A stretch of 64,000 nt of DNA from Planctomycetota bacterium (GCA_029259635.1 JAJDEU010000013.1:248001-312000); one strand, 5' to 3'. Shown: positions 52,501 to 61,523, counted from the stretch's first letter. Notes: a model not told the origin generated them from the sequence alone. A program made the numbers and translations.

Positions 52501-52907
52501 TCGGACCCCGCCCGCTCGGGGTAGAGAGCGCCGGAATCGATCCAGCGTTTGAGCAGCTCGACTTGATCCGGCGAGAGCGGCTCGCCCTTCGGCGGCATGA
52601 TGTCGTCATCGCGCAACTGAACGCGACGGATCACTTCACTCGCGGCGCTGTCTCCCGGAACGATCGCGGCGCCCGCGCCTTCGATTGTCTGGATCGCTCG
52701 CTCTCGGAGGTCGAGTCGTAACTCCGACTTCTGCTTGCGCGGACCGTGGCACTTGAAACAGCGCTCGGCCAAGAGCGCCGTGGCCGCTTGCGCGTCGCCA
52801 TCCTCGTCGCTTGCCGTCGAGCGCGCCAGTTCTCTGGCAAAGGCGCCGGAGACGAGCGAAACGGCCGCAGCCGAGAGGAGCACGGTTGTGAGGACGGAGA
52901 ACTTCAC
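49548..52907 (-). CDS. Planctomycete-type DUF1549/DUF1553 protein with two cytochrome-c motifs
   Basis: The 1119-aa secreted protein has a signal peptide (FSVLTTVLLSAAAVSLVSGA), then two PSCyt1-type domains with CxxCH motifs (RCFKCHGPRKQKSELRLDL at about 49, NCYSCHGEVRQRAGLRLDQ at about 153). A DUF1549 domain (VRNEIDRFVLARLEALGVAP, RWARHWLDLARYSDSNGYSR) and a C-terminal DUF1553 domain (NPLTARVQVNRWWQRFFGLG, SNTPLQALVMANDPMIFELA) follow. The gene heads a pair with DUF1501. Roles in polymer binding or electron transfer are suspected but unproven. This gene is the best taxonomic marker in the window. Confidence 0.94.
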   Translation of the reverse strand: MKFSVLTTVLLSAAAVSLVSGAFARELARSTASDEDGDAQAATALLAERCFKCHGPRKQKSELRLDLRERAIQTIEGAGAAIVPGDSAASEVIRRVQLRDDDIMPPKGEPLSPDQVELLKRWIDSGALYPERAGSDAQNATAELDAVRGILSENCYSCHGEVRQRAGLRLDQEASALALLESGRAAVVPGSSATSELIRRVRLTDDDAMPANSERLSEADIETLAAWIDRGAEWPDGMEARHWSYVAPIRPALPQVADASWVRNEIDRFVLARLEALGVAPSPEADRATLLRRLSLDLIGLPPTTEELASFLADSSEDAYERAVERLLASPHFGERWARHWLDLARYSDSNGYSRDFKRSIWPFRDWVVDALNADMPFDQFTLEQLAGDLIPNATRAQLIATGFHRNTLVQNEGGADDEEFRVEAVKNRVDTTSTVWLGSTMFCAQCHDHKYDPFEHRDYYQMFAFFNQTSDRGRSTVPRMELPTPEQAAITAQIDPMVAALDKQLITMTPELQIAQDKWVSEYNGDGDWHTLRPERVSSTDGVEFEALDDGSYLAVGSTPIEAVYSILANPKERRITGIRLQVLTDPSLPLAGPGREGAGNFALTEFVVSTVSEGELEPAPPLAIRNVTASFAHKRGPILATIDNDSGTGWAVTPRTGYGHEAVFTLAEPLVLPEGTRLSIDLEQLFGDKLTIGRFHLALTSVEDPPPAAVIPRELLEEILETPKDERTAEQKQQLDWFFFTITPELDEVRAERERLLAERPKPDTTLVMETLAKPRKTHLLKRGSFLTPGEELKPGVPDFLLPLASSRESATRTELAEWLVHRDNPLTARVQVNRWWQRFFGLGIVKSENDFGTRGQAASHPELLDWLAVELMESGWSFKATLRRMVLSATYRQSSTRRDDLEGRDPENRWLARQSRIRLEGEVVRDSALLASGRLSRKFGGPPVFPPMPAFDSVLAAKKEWPESTGEDRFRRTLYTFHWRNSPYPFVSTFDGAGSNDACTRRANSNTPLQALVMANDPMIFELAQALANRVLAASPSSDAAALELAFELCLSRQPTSEELDILQVFLNDQRVSFRAAPESAAAAADSPEGIDATEAAAWTALARVLFNLDEFLTRG

Positions 52908-52994
52908 CGGGCTAGTGTATCGGTTCCCGCGCCGACCGGAGTGGATCGCAATCCGTTCTTCGCGGCCCCTCGAATCACGGTCTGGCGCCCGGCG

Positions 52995-54443
52995 TCACTC
53001 GCTCTTCTCGCGCTCTTCGCGCTGTGCTTTTTCGCGCTCGAGGAACGGTTTCGAGCGCTCCTGCCATTCCTCATGCGGAAGCATCTTCCCGGTGAATAGA
53101 GTCGAACCGAGCTCCTGCCACTGGGGGATCGCCGCGAGCTGCGTCGCGAGCAGCAAGATCCCGACCGAGACGGCGACCCAGCGCCGGATCGGCGCCAAGA
53201 GTTCGAGCGAGGAGGCGGCCGCCAGGACGAAGATCCACTCGTGCGGCATCCGGAAGCGCATCGGCCCCGCGTTCGCCACTGTGTGTACTGCGAAAGCGAA
53301 AACTACGTAGCTGAGTGGCAGCAGCGCCGGCCCGAACAACCTCCAGCGCGCCAGTCCGATCGGCAGCAGGAGCAGAAGAAGCGCGTGCATCGGAAGGCCG
53401 AGCCCCAGGGTCGCGATGCGCGTGACCGTCGACTGCGCGGACGAATCCGAAGCGCTCCACAGCTGTGGGGTTTGCACGCCCGGCCGAAGCATGGCCGGAA
53501 GGTTCGACGCGAGCTTCTCAAAAGCCCAATTGGGCTGGCGATCATGGATGCTCTTCCACGCCTCTTCTCGGTAGCGCTTGTTCTGTGCGAGCTTCGTGCG
53601 CGCTCCCTCACGTCGGAACTCGTGATATAGGTTCCAGCGCTCTTGTTTGACCTCGCGTCCCACCCACTTGCCCGTCACGCGACTCAACTTTTCCGGCGGA
53701 ACGAAGTTGCCTTCGAAGAGCGGGATGCCGTCGGCGAATCCGATCAATACGAACTCTTCATGTTGAGCGGTGGCCTTCACGCTCCAAGGCAAGATCACCA
53801 GAGCTGCACCGCCGACGATCAGAAACCCTTTCGCAAAAGCCCGCCGCAGTTCTGCTCGCTCTAAAAAAACCACGGCCACGGCGAGCAGTGGCACGAACCC
53901 GACCAGCATCTCTCGCGTGAGAGCGCCGATGCCCAAGACGACTCCCGTCGCGAGCGCAGCAGGCCAGCGCGAACCCAAGCAACGCAGTGCCAAGTACACC
54001 GCCCCCGCGACGCAGACGAGAAAGAGGTTTTCGGCCAGGAGATAGAGCGGGAAGCTGACGTAGTTCGGGTGGATCGCGAGGAAGCCCCCTGCGATCAGCC
54101 CAACCCGAGGGCTAGCGATCCGGCGACCAATTGCCCACACCAGTATCAGCAGCAGCAGCGAGAGGAACAGGTTCCCGATCCGAGGTGCAAGCAGGCCGCC
54201 ACCATCGTCACCCGTCACCCTCCAAAGCAAAGCGATAAACGCCGAGTAGCCGGGCCCGCGCGAGCGCGAATAGCTCTCGCCCGAATGGATCTCGTTCGCA
54301 CCGCCAAGATAGGCGAGCTGATCCCCGATCGGCTCTTCAGCGGAGAACACCGCCAGCACCACGACGCGCAAAACAAGCGCGACCAGCAAGATGCCCGCGA
54401 GTCCCATAAACTCACGCTTCCTAGATTCCGTTGGATCACTCAC
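52995..54443 (-). CDS. ArnT/PMT-like membrane glycosyltransferase (GT39/GT83-like)
   Basis: The 482-aa polytopic protein has ~10 hydrophobic segments. After the first helix comes an acidic loop (AEEPIGDQLAYLGGANEIHS) with the Asp expected of GT-C transferases, then SRSRGPGYSAFIALLWRV, and further segments FLAIHPNYVSFPLYLLAENL and LATGVVLGIGALTREMLVGF. The C-terminal tail is charged. GT-C proteins transfer sugar from polyprenyl phosphate to lipid or protein in the periplasm. It stands alone, fitting a role in surface glycosylation. Acceptor unknown. Confidence 0.85.
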   Translation of the reverse strand: MSDPTESRKREFMGLAGILLVALVLRVVVLAVFSAEEPIGDQLAYLGGANEIHSGESYSRSRGPGYSAFIALLWRVTGDDGGGLLAPRIGNLFLSLLLLILVWAIGRRIASPRVGLIAGGFLAIHPNYVSFPLYLLAENLFLVCVAGAVYLALRCLGSRWPAALATGVVLGIGALTREMLVGFVPLLAVAVVFLERAELRRAFAKGFLIVGGAALVILPWSVKATAQHEEFVLIGFADGIPLFEGNFVPPEKLSRVTGKWVGREVKQERWNLYHEFRREGARTKLAQNKRYREEAWKSIHDRQPNWAFEKLASNLPAMLRPGVQTPQLWSASDSSAQSTVTRIATLGLGLPMHALLLLLLPIGLARWRLFGPALLPLSYVVFAFAVHTVANAGPMRFRMPHEWIFVLAAASSLELLAPIRRWVAVSVGILLLATQLAAIPQWQELGSTLFTGKMLPHEEWQERSKPFLEREKAQREEREKSE

Positions 54444-54627
54444 AGCTGCTTGAGTCTAACCACAATTCGAACCCAAGTTCACACGGACACATCCAATACC
54501 GACCTGCTCCCAGTCAACTATCTGAGTGCCTGATCGAACGGCAAGCCTCGCGGAATCGCAGCGACTGAGGTTTCCACATCTGAATTCATCCCGACGAGAG
54601 TGGACCGTCGGAGTGGAGGTTCCACCC

Positions 54628-56100
54628 TTACCAGTCGTCCCCTCGCGTCAATACTCTAATGACCGGTTTGGTATTGAAATCGGATGATCCGTCAACTCGC
54701 GAACCCAACGAGTCCTTTGAAGCGTTAGCTTCACGCTCCTTGCTCCATTCCCCATCACGATGGATGTCTACATCCCATCCAGTAACAAACGGGTCAAACT
54801 CGAAATCGGCTTGAAGACTATCGGCGAGGGGGCCGCAGGGCAAAAACCAGACCTCGCCGACACGCGAATAGATGTCTATGGAGCTTATCGCGAGGTCATC
54901 GTGACCGTCCCCATCGAAGTCAGCGATACGAGTAGCTCTAGCACCCCATCCGGTCTTCGGAATGTAGTGGCCACCGAATTCGACATCCCCAGGTACTCCA
55001 AGAAGAAATTGATCACCCTGAGGCGTTATTGCCATATAGCTCCCGACAATATTTCTCCATCGCTCGACAACAATCGCGATATCGTCAAAGGCGACTGCCT
55101 GCGAGGCCAGACGCCCAAATTGATGTCCCCACCGCCGCTTTCCAGCGTCGAGCACTTTGCCCGTTCCATAGGAGATATAGAAGACTCCCGAATCGCAATC
55201 CTCACCGGTCGGGCTCGTCCACATTGTCACGACAAGGTCGCGTAGCCCGTCATCATCCATGTCCGCGTACAACGCAACCGACTCGACTACGGAAGTTCCA
55301 GAGCAGACGTCTTCGAATCGGCGAACCGATACGCCAGTATCGACGCGGAACGCCTCCATACTCCCTTGTTTCGTTCTTGTGAACGATCCGCTACCCACGA
55401 GCAGTTCGCCCGAAGACCGATCCTCAGTAGAGGGCACATAAGCGATTGGCGTTCCTTTCGCGCCCCATCCACCAGATGAGTGCATCCAGACAATCTCACC
55501 GTTTTCGCCACCTACGACCCCACAGGTCCCGCCAAAACGCCAGGTCCCGGCAAAACTCCCCTCACCCGTAAAGGAAGCTCCAAACGCAACATCTCTATTG
55601 CCATCACCGGTTACGTCTTCAATGACCGCAAGCTCGAGTTCAACACACCAGACTTTTGAAGTTTCATCCTCCAGTGGAACGCCACCCACGCTCGCCGACC
55701 AAATCAACCTTCCCGATTTGAGGCTATATCCCAGAACGACGGGCGGATGACTTTCATCGCCGAGCGCTGAAATGAATAGGTCATCGCAACCATCTCCGTC
55801 TATATCGTCTCCCAAGACAATCGATTCACCAAAGCCGAGTTGATCGCCTCGAATTTTCCGAATCAGCTCGAAACTTCTTCCAGAAACGATCCAAACAACG
55901 TTCTGGCCTCGGCCCCCCCCCGCAGGATCCCCAATAGCGAAATCGCTAACGCCGTCACCGTCAACATCTCCTATCGAAGCCACTGAGGTTCCGAATCGCT
56001 CAGAACTACTAGCGGAGGCGACCTCGCCAACAGACGCAACGCCGACCACAGCCCATACTTTCAGCGCGACCAGGCAGCCGCTCACTATTAATCTATTCAT
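54628..56100 (-). CDS. FG-GAP/integrin-alpha-like repeat secreted protein (paralogue 2)
   Basis: The 490-aa exported protein has a signal peptide (IVSGCLVALKVWAVVGVASV) and FG-GAP repeats with calcium-type loops GDVDGDGVSDFAIGDPAG, DDIDGDGCDDLFISALGD, EDVTGDGNRDVAFGASF, ADMDDDGLRDLVVTMW and ADFDGDGHDDLAISSID. Six or seven such repeats give a beta-propeller. The similarity to the genes at 19384 and 57032 is clear, though sequence outside the loops has diverged. The ATG at 56100 is preferred to 56118. AT-richer than most genes here. Confidence 0.85.
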   Translation of the reverse strand: MNRLIVSGCLVALKVWAVVGVASVGEVASASSSERFGTSVASIGDVDGDGVSDFAIGDPAGGGRGQNVVWIVSGRSFELIRKIRGDQLGFGESIVLGDDIDGDGCDDLFISALGDESHPPVVLGYSLKSGRLIWSASVGGVPLEDETSKVWCVELELAVIEDVTGDGNRDVAFGASFTGEGSFAGTWRFGGTCGVVGGENGEIVWMHSSGGWGAKGTPIAYVPSTEDRSSGELLVGSGSFTRTKQGSMEAFRVDTGVSVRRFEDVCSGTSVVESVALYADMDDDGLRDLVVTMWTSPTGEDCDSGVFYISYGTGKVLDAGKRRWGHQFGRLASQAVAFDDIAIVVERWRNIVGSYMAITPQGDQFLLGVPGDVEFGGHYIPKTGWGARATRIADFDGDGHDDLAISSIDIYSRVGEVWFLPCGPLADSLQADFEFDPFVTGWDVDIHRDGEWSKEREANASKDSLGSRVDGSSDFNTKPVIRVLTRGDDW

Positions 56101-56444
56101 CGCTTCACCGGTCATCACTTCACCAGCGTCGGTTTTCCATTAGGTAATCCCACCCGGAGACTCAGAATGGAATTCGTTCTGCCCCCTCTGAAGGATACCG
56201 GTCCTGAACTTTCCCTGGGGACCTAACCTTTCCAACCTTGCCCTCCCTGATGTTCGCTCTTTGCAATAGGGTCAATCAGTCGGAAGGCACAGCAATGGGT
56301 GGCTTCACTTCCGGGAGCCCGGCATTCCCCCTCAACGACCCGACCCTTACGAGAGTCGCTCTGGCCCCCCTAAGAGCCCAGATGTGCAGGATTCCGAAAG
56401 GCCGAACGGATAGTAGCCAGGACTGCGTAGTATTGGGATTAAGC
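56101..56444. other. Divergent intergenic region, nothing recognised
   Basis: The gap separates the FG-GAP gene (minus) and the hydroxylase gene (plus). The plus frame of the hydroxylase is open through most of it, but the peptide has no family similarity and no ribosome site. No hairpin terminator or repeat was seen. Confidence 0.4.
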
Positions 56445-56978
56445 ATGCTCCTGAATAAAGCGCAATTCTGGTTTAGCGAAGTCATCGAGAGCGGTTTCGA
56501 GATCTTTTTTCGTGAGCTTGCCGCACTGCCGAACGACGCCTTCGACGTCTATCCAGTCGCCGACGCCTACTCAGGCACTTGGGCCATTTTTCCACTCATT
56601 GGCACTCGCCCGCCGGAGGGCTACTCGGTGGACCTAGAAGCGAATCGCGCGCTCTGTCCGGAGTCCTTCGCACTGCTCAGGGATGTACCTAAAATCCAGC
56701 AAGCCGCTTTCTCTCGACTCGATCCGGGCACCCAAATTTATCCGCATCAGGATCACAGGATCCCTCGCAATATTCGGTGCCACCTGGGTTTGATCACTTC
56801 TCCCGAAGCGGAACTGACTGTGGGAGGCACTGCACATCAATGGAAGTCCGGCGAACTCCTTTTGTTCGATGGCCAAATCGAACACAGCGCGAAGAACGGC
56901 GCAGACGAACCGAGGGTCGTCTTACTGGTCGACATGGAGCTCACTCCCGCTGAGTGCGTGATTGCGGGCATTTCGTAG
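56445..56978 (+). CDS. Aspartyl/asparaginyl beta-hydroxylase-like Fe(II)/2-oxoglutarate dioxygenase
   Basis: The 177-aa protein contains the HxD iron-binding motif in IYPHQDHRIPRNIRCHLGLI (about 108-127) and the distal His in FDGQIEHSAKNGADEPRVVL with a following Arg for 2-oxoglutarate. This is the pattern of the Asp/Asn hydroxylase domain (PF05118). It hydroxylates Asp/Asn residues, often in EGF-like domains, or small molecules. It lies between two FG-GAP protein genes, which are Asp/Asn-rich secreted proteins and could be substrates (speculative). Start uncertain; ATG 56445 begins family-like sequence. Confidence 0.75.
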   Translation: MLLNKAQFWFSEVIESGFEIFFRELAALPNDAFDVYPVADAYSGTWAIFPLIGTRPPEGYSVDLEANRALCPESFALLRDVPKIQQAAFSRLDPGTQIYPHQDHRIPRNIRCHLGLITSPEAELTVGGTAHQWKSGELLLFDGQIEHSAKNGADEPRVVLLVDMELTPAECVIAGIS

Positions 56979-57031
56979 GCGCTCGTTCGCTACCGTCGCT
57001 TCGCTTTAGCGCGGCAAGTCTTCGAGCAACT

Positions 57032-58354
57032 TCACTTCAGCAAATCACTCTGATTCGTTCGCGACTTGATCTTGAGAGTTTGCAGATCGACGATATGCAC
57101 CGATCCCTCAGAGCTTGGGTTCCTGATCGATGCTGTACCGACGAGCACGAACCCTGGATTATCGGTATTCGCGCGAGGAAGAATCGACAAGGCGACACCT
57201 GGTCGAAGGAAATTCCACACTTCCCACTCGACCTCAGCGAGAAGCTCATTGGAAGAACCTGAGACCACGTACAGGAGAGCTCGGGAATTATCGTACTTGG
57301 GATCGAGAGAGTGTTTCACGGAGATACCGAGGTCATCGGTTTGATCACCGTTCACGTCGTCGAGCCGAATGAGCTCCAGACTGATTCGCGGGAGCCGTGA
57401 CTCCCACTCTCCCAAGAGAGCACCGTCCCGGCCAGAGTACCTGAATACCGCCGAACGATGATCGCCTACAGCAAAGTCGGGAATGCCGTCATTATTTGTG
57501 TCACCCAGGCCGCATAGAGATCGCCCGAAACTACTTGATTCTTGCGGCGCCTCGATTCTAAAAAGTTCCGAGAGCTCACCCGAGGAGCACGCCAATACAA
57601 ATCCCCATGCATGCCTTTCGGGCACAGTCTCGCACCCAACAGCCCCGCCACCAATCAACACGTCGTTCAAATCGTCGCCATCGAGATCATCAATTACCGC
57701 GAGGCGTGTTCCGAGATGGGAGTGAGGGCGTGAACCGAATTTCTCTCGAAGAACTTCTCCGTCCCGCCCGCTGTAAATCCGCACGGCACCAGCGTGGTCG
57801 TCTCCCTCAGAACGGACAAATGGCGAGCCAATCGCGAAGTCAGAGATACCGTCGCCGTTCAGGTCATCGAGGGCAACCAACGTCGGTAGAGCGTGGGCGC
57901 CATGCCACATCGTTTGATATTTCCCAGCTGGAGTATCGATCCTGTAGAGCTCTTGCCCGCTAGCCAGGGAAACGGCCACTACGTAACCCGCCACATCGAC
58001 TTCCGAGCTTGTCCACTTCGCCATGCTCCCCTGTGCGCCAATTATTAGGTCAGGTTCACCGTCACCATCCAAGTCGCCAGGGGAGATCATTGTTGCCCCG
58101 AAACGATCCGTCTTTGATTTTCCATCGAAGACACGAATGACCTTGTTGGTTGGAGCCGAGACTACCTGAACTCGTCCGGTCCCCCATCGCTCATCATCGG
58201 AGCCGAAAAAGGGATCCGCCACCGCGTACTCGAATCCGCCGTCCTCATTGATGTCGCCGAGCGACACAACCGCCGCGCCATAGAAGTCCGCTGACAATGG
58301 GGACAATGGGTTGGCCAGGAAGATAGCGGCGATAATAGTTAGAGTTCGAAACAT
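57032..58354 (-). CDS. FG-GAP/integrin-alpha-like repeat secreted protein (paralogue 3)
   Basis: The 440-aa protein has a signal peptide (MFRTLTIIAAIFLANPLSPL) and FG-GAP repeats: GDINEDGGFEYAVADPFFG, GDLDGDGEPDLIIGAQG, DDLNGDGISDFAIGSPFVR, DDLDGDDLNDVLIGGGAVG and GDTNNDGIPDFAVGDHRS. It shares the block YQTMWHGAHALPTL with the protein at 19384 (YHTMWHGAHPAP), showing that the two are close paralogues although ~37 kb apart. Likely surface or secreted beta-propeller. Function unknown. Confidence 0.86.
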   Translation of the reverse strand: MFRTLTIIAAIFLANPLSPLSADFYGAAVVSLGDINEDGGFEYAVADPFFGSDDERWGTGRVQVVSAPTNKVIRVFDGKSKTDRFGATMISPGDLDGDGEPDLIIGAQGSMAKWTSSEVDVAGYVVAVSLASGQELYRIDTPAGKYQTMWHGAHALPTLVALDDLNGDGISDFAIGSPFVRSEGDDHAGAVRIYSGRDGEVLREKFGSRPHSHLGTRLAVIDDLDGDDLNDVLIGGGAVGCETVPERHAWGFVLACSSGELSELFRIEAPQESSSFGRSLCGLGDTNNDGIPDFAVGDHRSAVFRYSGRDGALLGEWESRLPRISLELIRLDDVNGDQTDDLGISVKHSLDPKYDNSRALLYVVSGSSNELLAEVEWEVWNFLRPGVALSILPRANTDNPGFVLVGTASIRNPSSEGSVHIVDLQTLKIKSRTNQSDLLK

Positions 58355-58446
58355 GGCGTGGGTGGCGGGCTAATCTTCTGCGATCCTCAACCTGAGCAAA
58401 ACTCGACGCGAAATGCCTGGAGTTCGCAGTGGAACCCGCACCCCGT

Positions 58447-58938
58447 TCAATAGTCACAGCACTTTTTGAACTTTCTACCGCTTCCGCATGGGCAGGGATC
58501 GTTTCGGCCGGGCTTATGAGCGGGCGCGGAGGGATCGGACTTGAGTACCGACCCGACGTCGAAGAACCACGAGCCGCCGCGTCGCTCAAAGCGCGAGCGC
58601 TCCTGGTGCACTTGCCGCTGCCCCCCCACTTCGAAGGTCGCTTCGAACTCGACAAAGGCCTCGTCGGGATCCGCACCGTCTTCGGCCTTCAAGACCTTCA
58701 GACCCAGCCAGTTCGATTGGGTCGCCCACTCCCGAATCGCCTCTCGATCCAATCCGGCCTGCTGCTCGGGCAAGGTCGTACGGACGATGTGCTCGATGTC
58801 GGCCCGGACGTGCGCGGAGTATCGGGAGCGCATCAGCTCTTCTGCGGTTCCGGCATCGCGCTCGCCGGCGAGGATTGGCGCGCAGCAGTCGCGAGCTTCT
58901 CTCGATGAACCGCACGGACAGGAGAGCGCGTCGGTCAT
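58447..58938 (-). CDS. YchJ-family protein with two SEC-C zinc motifs
   Basis: The 163-aa protein has an N-terminal SEC-C-like motif (SCPCGSSREARDCCAPIL), the YchJ NTF2-like central domain (LMRSRYSAHVRADIEHIVRT, EAFVEFEATFEVGGQRQVHQ, SRFERRGGSWFFDVG) and a C-terminal SEC-C motif (RNDPCPCGSGRKFKKCC). Cys residues bind zinc. The second ATG (58938) is chosen over 58953 because GGAGGAG lies at the right distance upstream of it. The function of YchJ is not established. It is followed by the UDP-galactopyranose-mutase-like gene's 3' side (opposite order, same strand, 19-nt gap). Confidence 0.9.
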   Translation of the reverse strand: MTDALSCPCGSSREARDCCAPILAGERDAGTAEELMRSRYSAHVRADIEHIVRTTLPEQQAGLDREAIREWATQSNWLGLKVLKAEDGADPDEAFVEFEATFEVGGQRQVHQERSRFERRGGSWFFDVGSVLKSDPSAPAHKPGRNDPCPCGSGRKFKKCCDY

Positions 58939-58972
58939 GGCGCACTCCTCCATCGCCCGGACGCGTTCGCCA

Positions 58973-60082
58973 TCAGCTCAACTTCGCGGCGACGTCCATG
59001 GACTGCTTGATGCAATCGTCGATGTCCACTTCGTAGAGGTAGCTGCCGTTTCGCCCGATCGAAAAGACGTTGTCCGGCAGGTCGGCGAGGTAGCGCTGGG
59101 CCTTCTTGATCTCGGACTGAATCGGAACTGGATAGTGACGGCCGTTCTTGGACGGGATCTCGAGACCGATCAGAGTCGTCGGCGACTGGTGCTGGGTGAA
59201 GCGCTTGTACTCGACGAGGCGCGTGAACTTTTCCTTGCCCGCGTAGTAGATGAAGAAGACGTCCTTGGGAAAGCACTCCTCCATCGGCAGGACGAACTTG
59301 TGCAGGTCGCGACCGACGAAGGGCAGCTCGCCGTAGCAGTGCTCGAACAACACGTCCGGCGAGATCGTGTTCACGATGACGTCGTACTGCTCCTTCTGAC
59401 CGTCGATCACGACGGTTCGATTCGGAATGTCGTACTGCTCGATCGTCGTCGAGAGCCGCACGTTCGCGTCGGCGGTTCCGATATCGAAGTAAGCGTTGTA
59501 GCCATCCGGCGCGAGCGGGTACGCGGAGATTCGCTCTTCCCATGCTTCGCGCGGCCCCTCTTTGATCGTCACGCCCTTCGGCGACCAGGAGAAAGTGTCG
59601 ATCTCCTTGTTGTCCTCGACCATCCACATCTTCTTGGAGTACTCATCGACGTACTTGGCGTAGAGCGTCTCCCCGACGGCCTGAATCCAATACTCTTCGA
59701 AGTTGCTCGGCTGTTCGATCGTCTTGCGCGCGTCGAGCTCCGCGTGAACTTTTTCGCGATCCGGCATCGTCTCGATGTCGTCCATGTGGATCGGAAAGTT
59801 GTAAAAGGCCTCGTCTTGTTCGACGTAGGTGATGAACTCGTGCTTGAGTTTGCGCAGCGGTAGGTACTCGTGCAGAAATCCAAAGACTTCCTCCCAGGGT
59901 GTGAGGAAGTGGCGCGGACCAAAGGTGTAGGGATGACCGCCGTACCAGGAAGTGCGAACGCCGGCGCCGAGGAAGGGCAGCTTTTCGACCAGAGTGACTT
60001 TCCACCCGCCCTGCAAGGCGAGCTGGTGAGCCGCTGCGCAACCCGCGAATCCGCCGCCAATAATTAGTGCTGTCTTTGCCAA
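58973..60082 (-). CDS. UDP-galactopyranose mutase-like flavoprotein
   Basis: The 369-aa protein has the FAD-binding motif ALIIGGGFAGCAAAHQL (about 5-21) and the UGM-type blocks YGGHPYTFGPRHFLTPWEEV, FYNFPIHMDDIE, EYSKKMWMVEDNKEIDTFSW and IGRNGSYLYEVDIDDCIKQS. UGM converts UDP-galactopyranose to UDP-galactofuranose; related enzymes act on other UDP-sugars. Together with the ATP-grasp, C-methyltransferase and aminotransferase that follow it belongs to a surface-glycan cluster. The exact sugar is uncertain because the sequence is a divergent member. Confidence 0.82.
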   Translation of the reverse strand: MAKTALIIGGGFAGCAAAHQLALQGGWKVTLVEKLPFLGAGVRTSWYGGHPYTFGPRHFLTPWEEVFGFLHEYLPLRKLKHEFITYVEQDEAFYNFPIHMDDIETMPDREKVHAELDARKTIEQPSNFEEYWIQAVGETLYAKYVDEYSKKMWMVEDNKEIDTFSWSPKGVTIKEGPREAWEERISAYPLAPDGYNAYFDIGTADANVRLSTTIEQYDIPNRTVVIDGQKEQYDVIVNTISPDVLFEHCYGELPFVGRDLHKFVLPMEECFPKDVFFIYYAGKEKFTRLVEYKRFTQHQSPTTLIGLEIPSKNGRHYPVPIQSEIKKAQRYLADLPDNVFSIGRNGSYLYEVDIDDCIKQSMDVAAKLS

Positions 60083-60176
60083 AGAAGTGCTCGTCCCTGT
60101 TGAAAGTCTCGGATCTAGTTGGGGTGCGCGCGCCTACGGAGCCGCCCACTCGGCGCGACAATCCACCGGTCGCGGA

Positions 60177-61394
60177 TCAATCGCCGTCGCGTCCGAGCCC
60201 GAGCAGGACCGCGACACGATTCGTCAAGCTCTCCGCCCGCTCGCGGGCCTCGGCGCCCGACTTGCCCTTGCAGATAATCCAGCCGACGGTATCCGCGAGC
60301 GAACGCGCGAGATGTATCTCGGTACCGGCCTGAACCTGCCACTCGAGCCGCGCGTCTTCGGAGTTCACGAGATCTTCCGCGGCAGTCATCTGTTCCGCCG
60401 TCAGCCTCATCAGCCGATCGGTATAGAGAAAGCGCAAGCTCACGCCCTCGCGCATCGGCTTCCACTCCGTCGGAACTTCGCCCACCGCGATTTGACAGAG
60501 CCCGCCGTAGACGTCGCGCCCGCCGAAGTGGAGCAGTCGATCGATCTTGGCATCGAGCTGACAACCCACTTCGATGACGACCGGTCCATTCGCCGTGCAG
60601 ATCACATCGAGGTTGAAGGCACAGTGCTTCAGGTCGAGCGCCTGGACTACCATGTCCGCCAGCTCGTAGAAGAGCGAGCAACGCGAGCGCTCTTCAGCGG
60701 TACTCGCGACGGTCGAGAAGGCGATCGGAAGCGGCGGGTTCGTCGCCGTCTCCTTGCGCGTGATCGAGACCACGCGCGCGCTCTTGTCGAAGGCAAAAGC
60801 GTCGATGGAATACTCGTCACCGGTCAAGATCTCTTCGACGACGATGCGACCGTCGCCGGCGGCCTCTGCCGCGCGCGCGCGAAGCTCCAGATTGGGACCG
60901 GGCTCGACGAAGGCTACGCCGGTGGAGCCGCTCGTACCGGCGGCCGGCTTGAGAACGGCGCGGCCCAATCGCTCGACGTTGTGCACCGCTTCCTCGATGC
61001 CGAGCACGATGGTCGCTGGCGGCAGAGGAACGGAGTGCGCCAAGAGCGCCGTGCGTTGGGCGCCGCGATCGAGAACTTTTTTAAGCGCGTTGTGCTTCGT
61101 CGTCTTCAAGCCGAGCGAGGCACCGACGAGAGACGCAGCGAGTAGAGCGCCCGGCGCGGCGGAACCGCTCAAAACTCCGGCGGGCTTTTGCTCATTCGCC
61201 CAAGGCCGTAGACGCGAGAGAATCGCATCCGCATCGCGCGCACTCACCGCCGCAAAACGGCTCGCCGCGCTGGCACCGGGAGCCTCGGGATCTTGATCGA
61301 AGGCCCAGCTCTCGAAGCCGAGCTCGTTCGCGCGCTCGATCAGGGGAAGTTGGGATGGACCGGCGGCGAGAACGATGATGGGGCGCTGATTCAT
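60177..61394 (-). CDS. ATP-grasp ligase-like protein (3)
   Basis: The 405-aa protein has a Rossmann domain (PIIVLAAGPSQLPLIERANE, LGFESWAFDQDPEAPGA), ATP-grasp motifs (LGRAVLKPAAGTSGSTGVAF, RIVVEEILTGDEYSIDAFAF) and metal-binding residues in CAFNLDVICTANGPVVIEVG, and a C-terminal LAL-like domain. It ligates an unknown carboxylate to a nucleophile with ATP. It is upstream of the UGM-like gene on the same strand (94-nt gap). The ATG at 61394 is chosen; the frame is open to 61787 but overlaps the divergent methyltransferase. It is distinct from the ATP-grasp pair at 45643-48140. Confidence 0.85.
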   Translation of the reverse strand: MNQRPIIVLAAGPSQLPLIERANELGFESWAFDQDPEAPGASAASRFAAVSARDADAILSRLRPWANEQKPAGVLSGSAAPGALLAASLVGASLGLKTTKHNALKKVLDRGAQRTALLAHSVPLPPATIVLGIEEAVHNVERLGRAVLKPAAGTSGSTGVAFVEPGPNLELRARAAEAAGDGRIVVEEILTGDEYSIDAFAFDKSARVVSITRKETATNPPLPIAFSTVASTAEERSRCSLFYELADMVVQALDLKHCAFNLDVICTANGPVVIEVGCQLDAKIDRLLHFGGRDVYGGLCQIAVGEVPTEWKPMREGVSLRFLYTDRLMRLTAEQMTAAEDLVNSEDARLEWQVQAGTEIHLARSLADTVGWIICKGKSGAEARERAESLTNRVAVLLGLGRDGD

Positions 61395-61523
61395 AACGGG
61401 CTCCAGCCTACCCCTTGTTCGAGTTCGGTTCGAGTTACCAAAGGCCACCGAAGAGCGATATCTCGCCCATATTCCCATTGGAAGGGATACTTGCCCGCCC
61501 CCGATTCCCGTTAGTCTGCCCGC

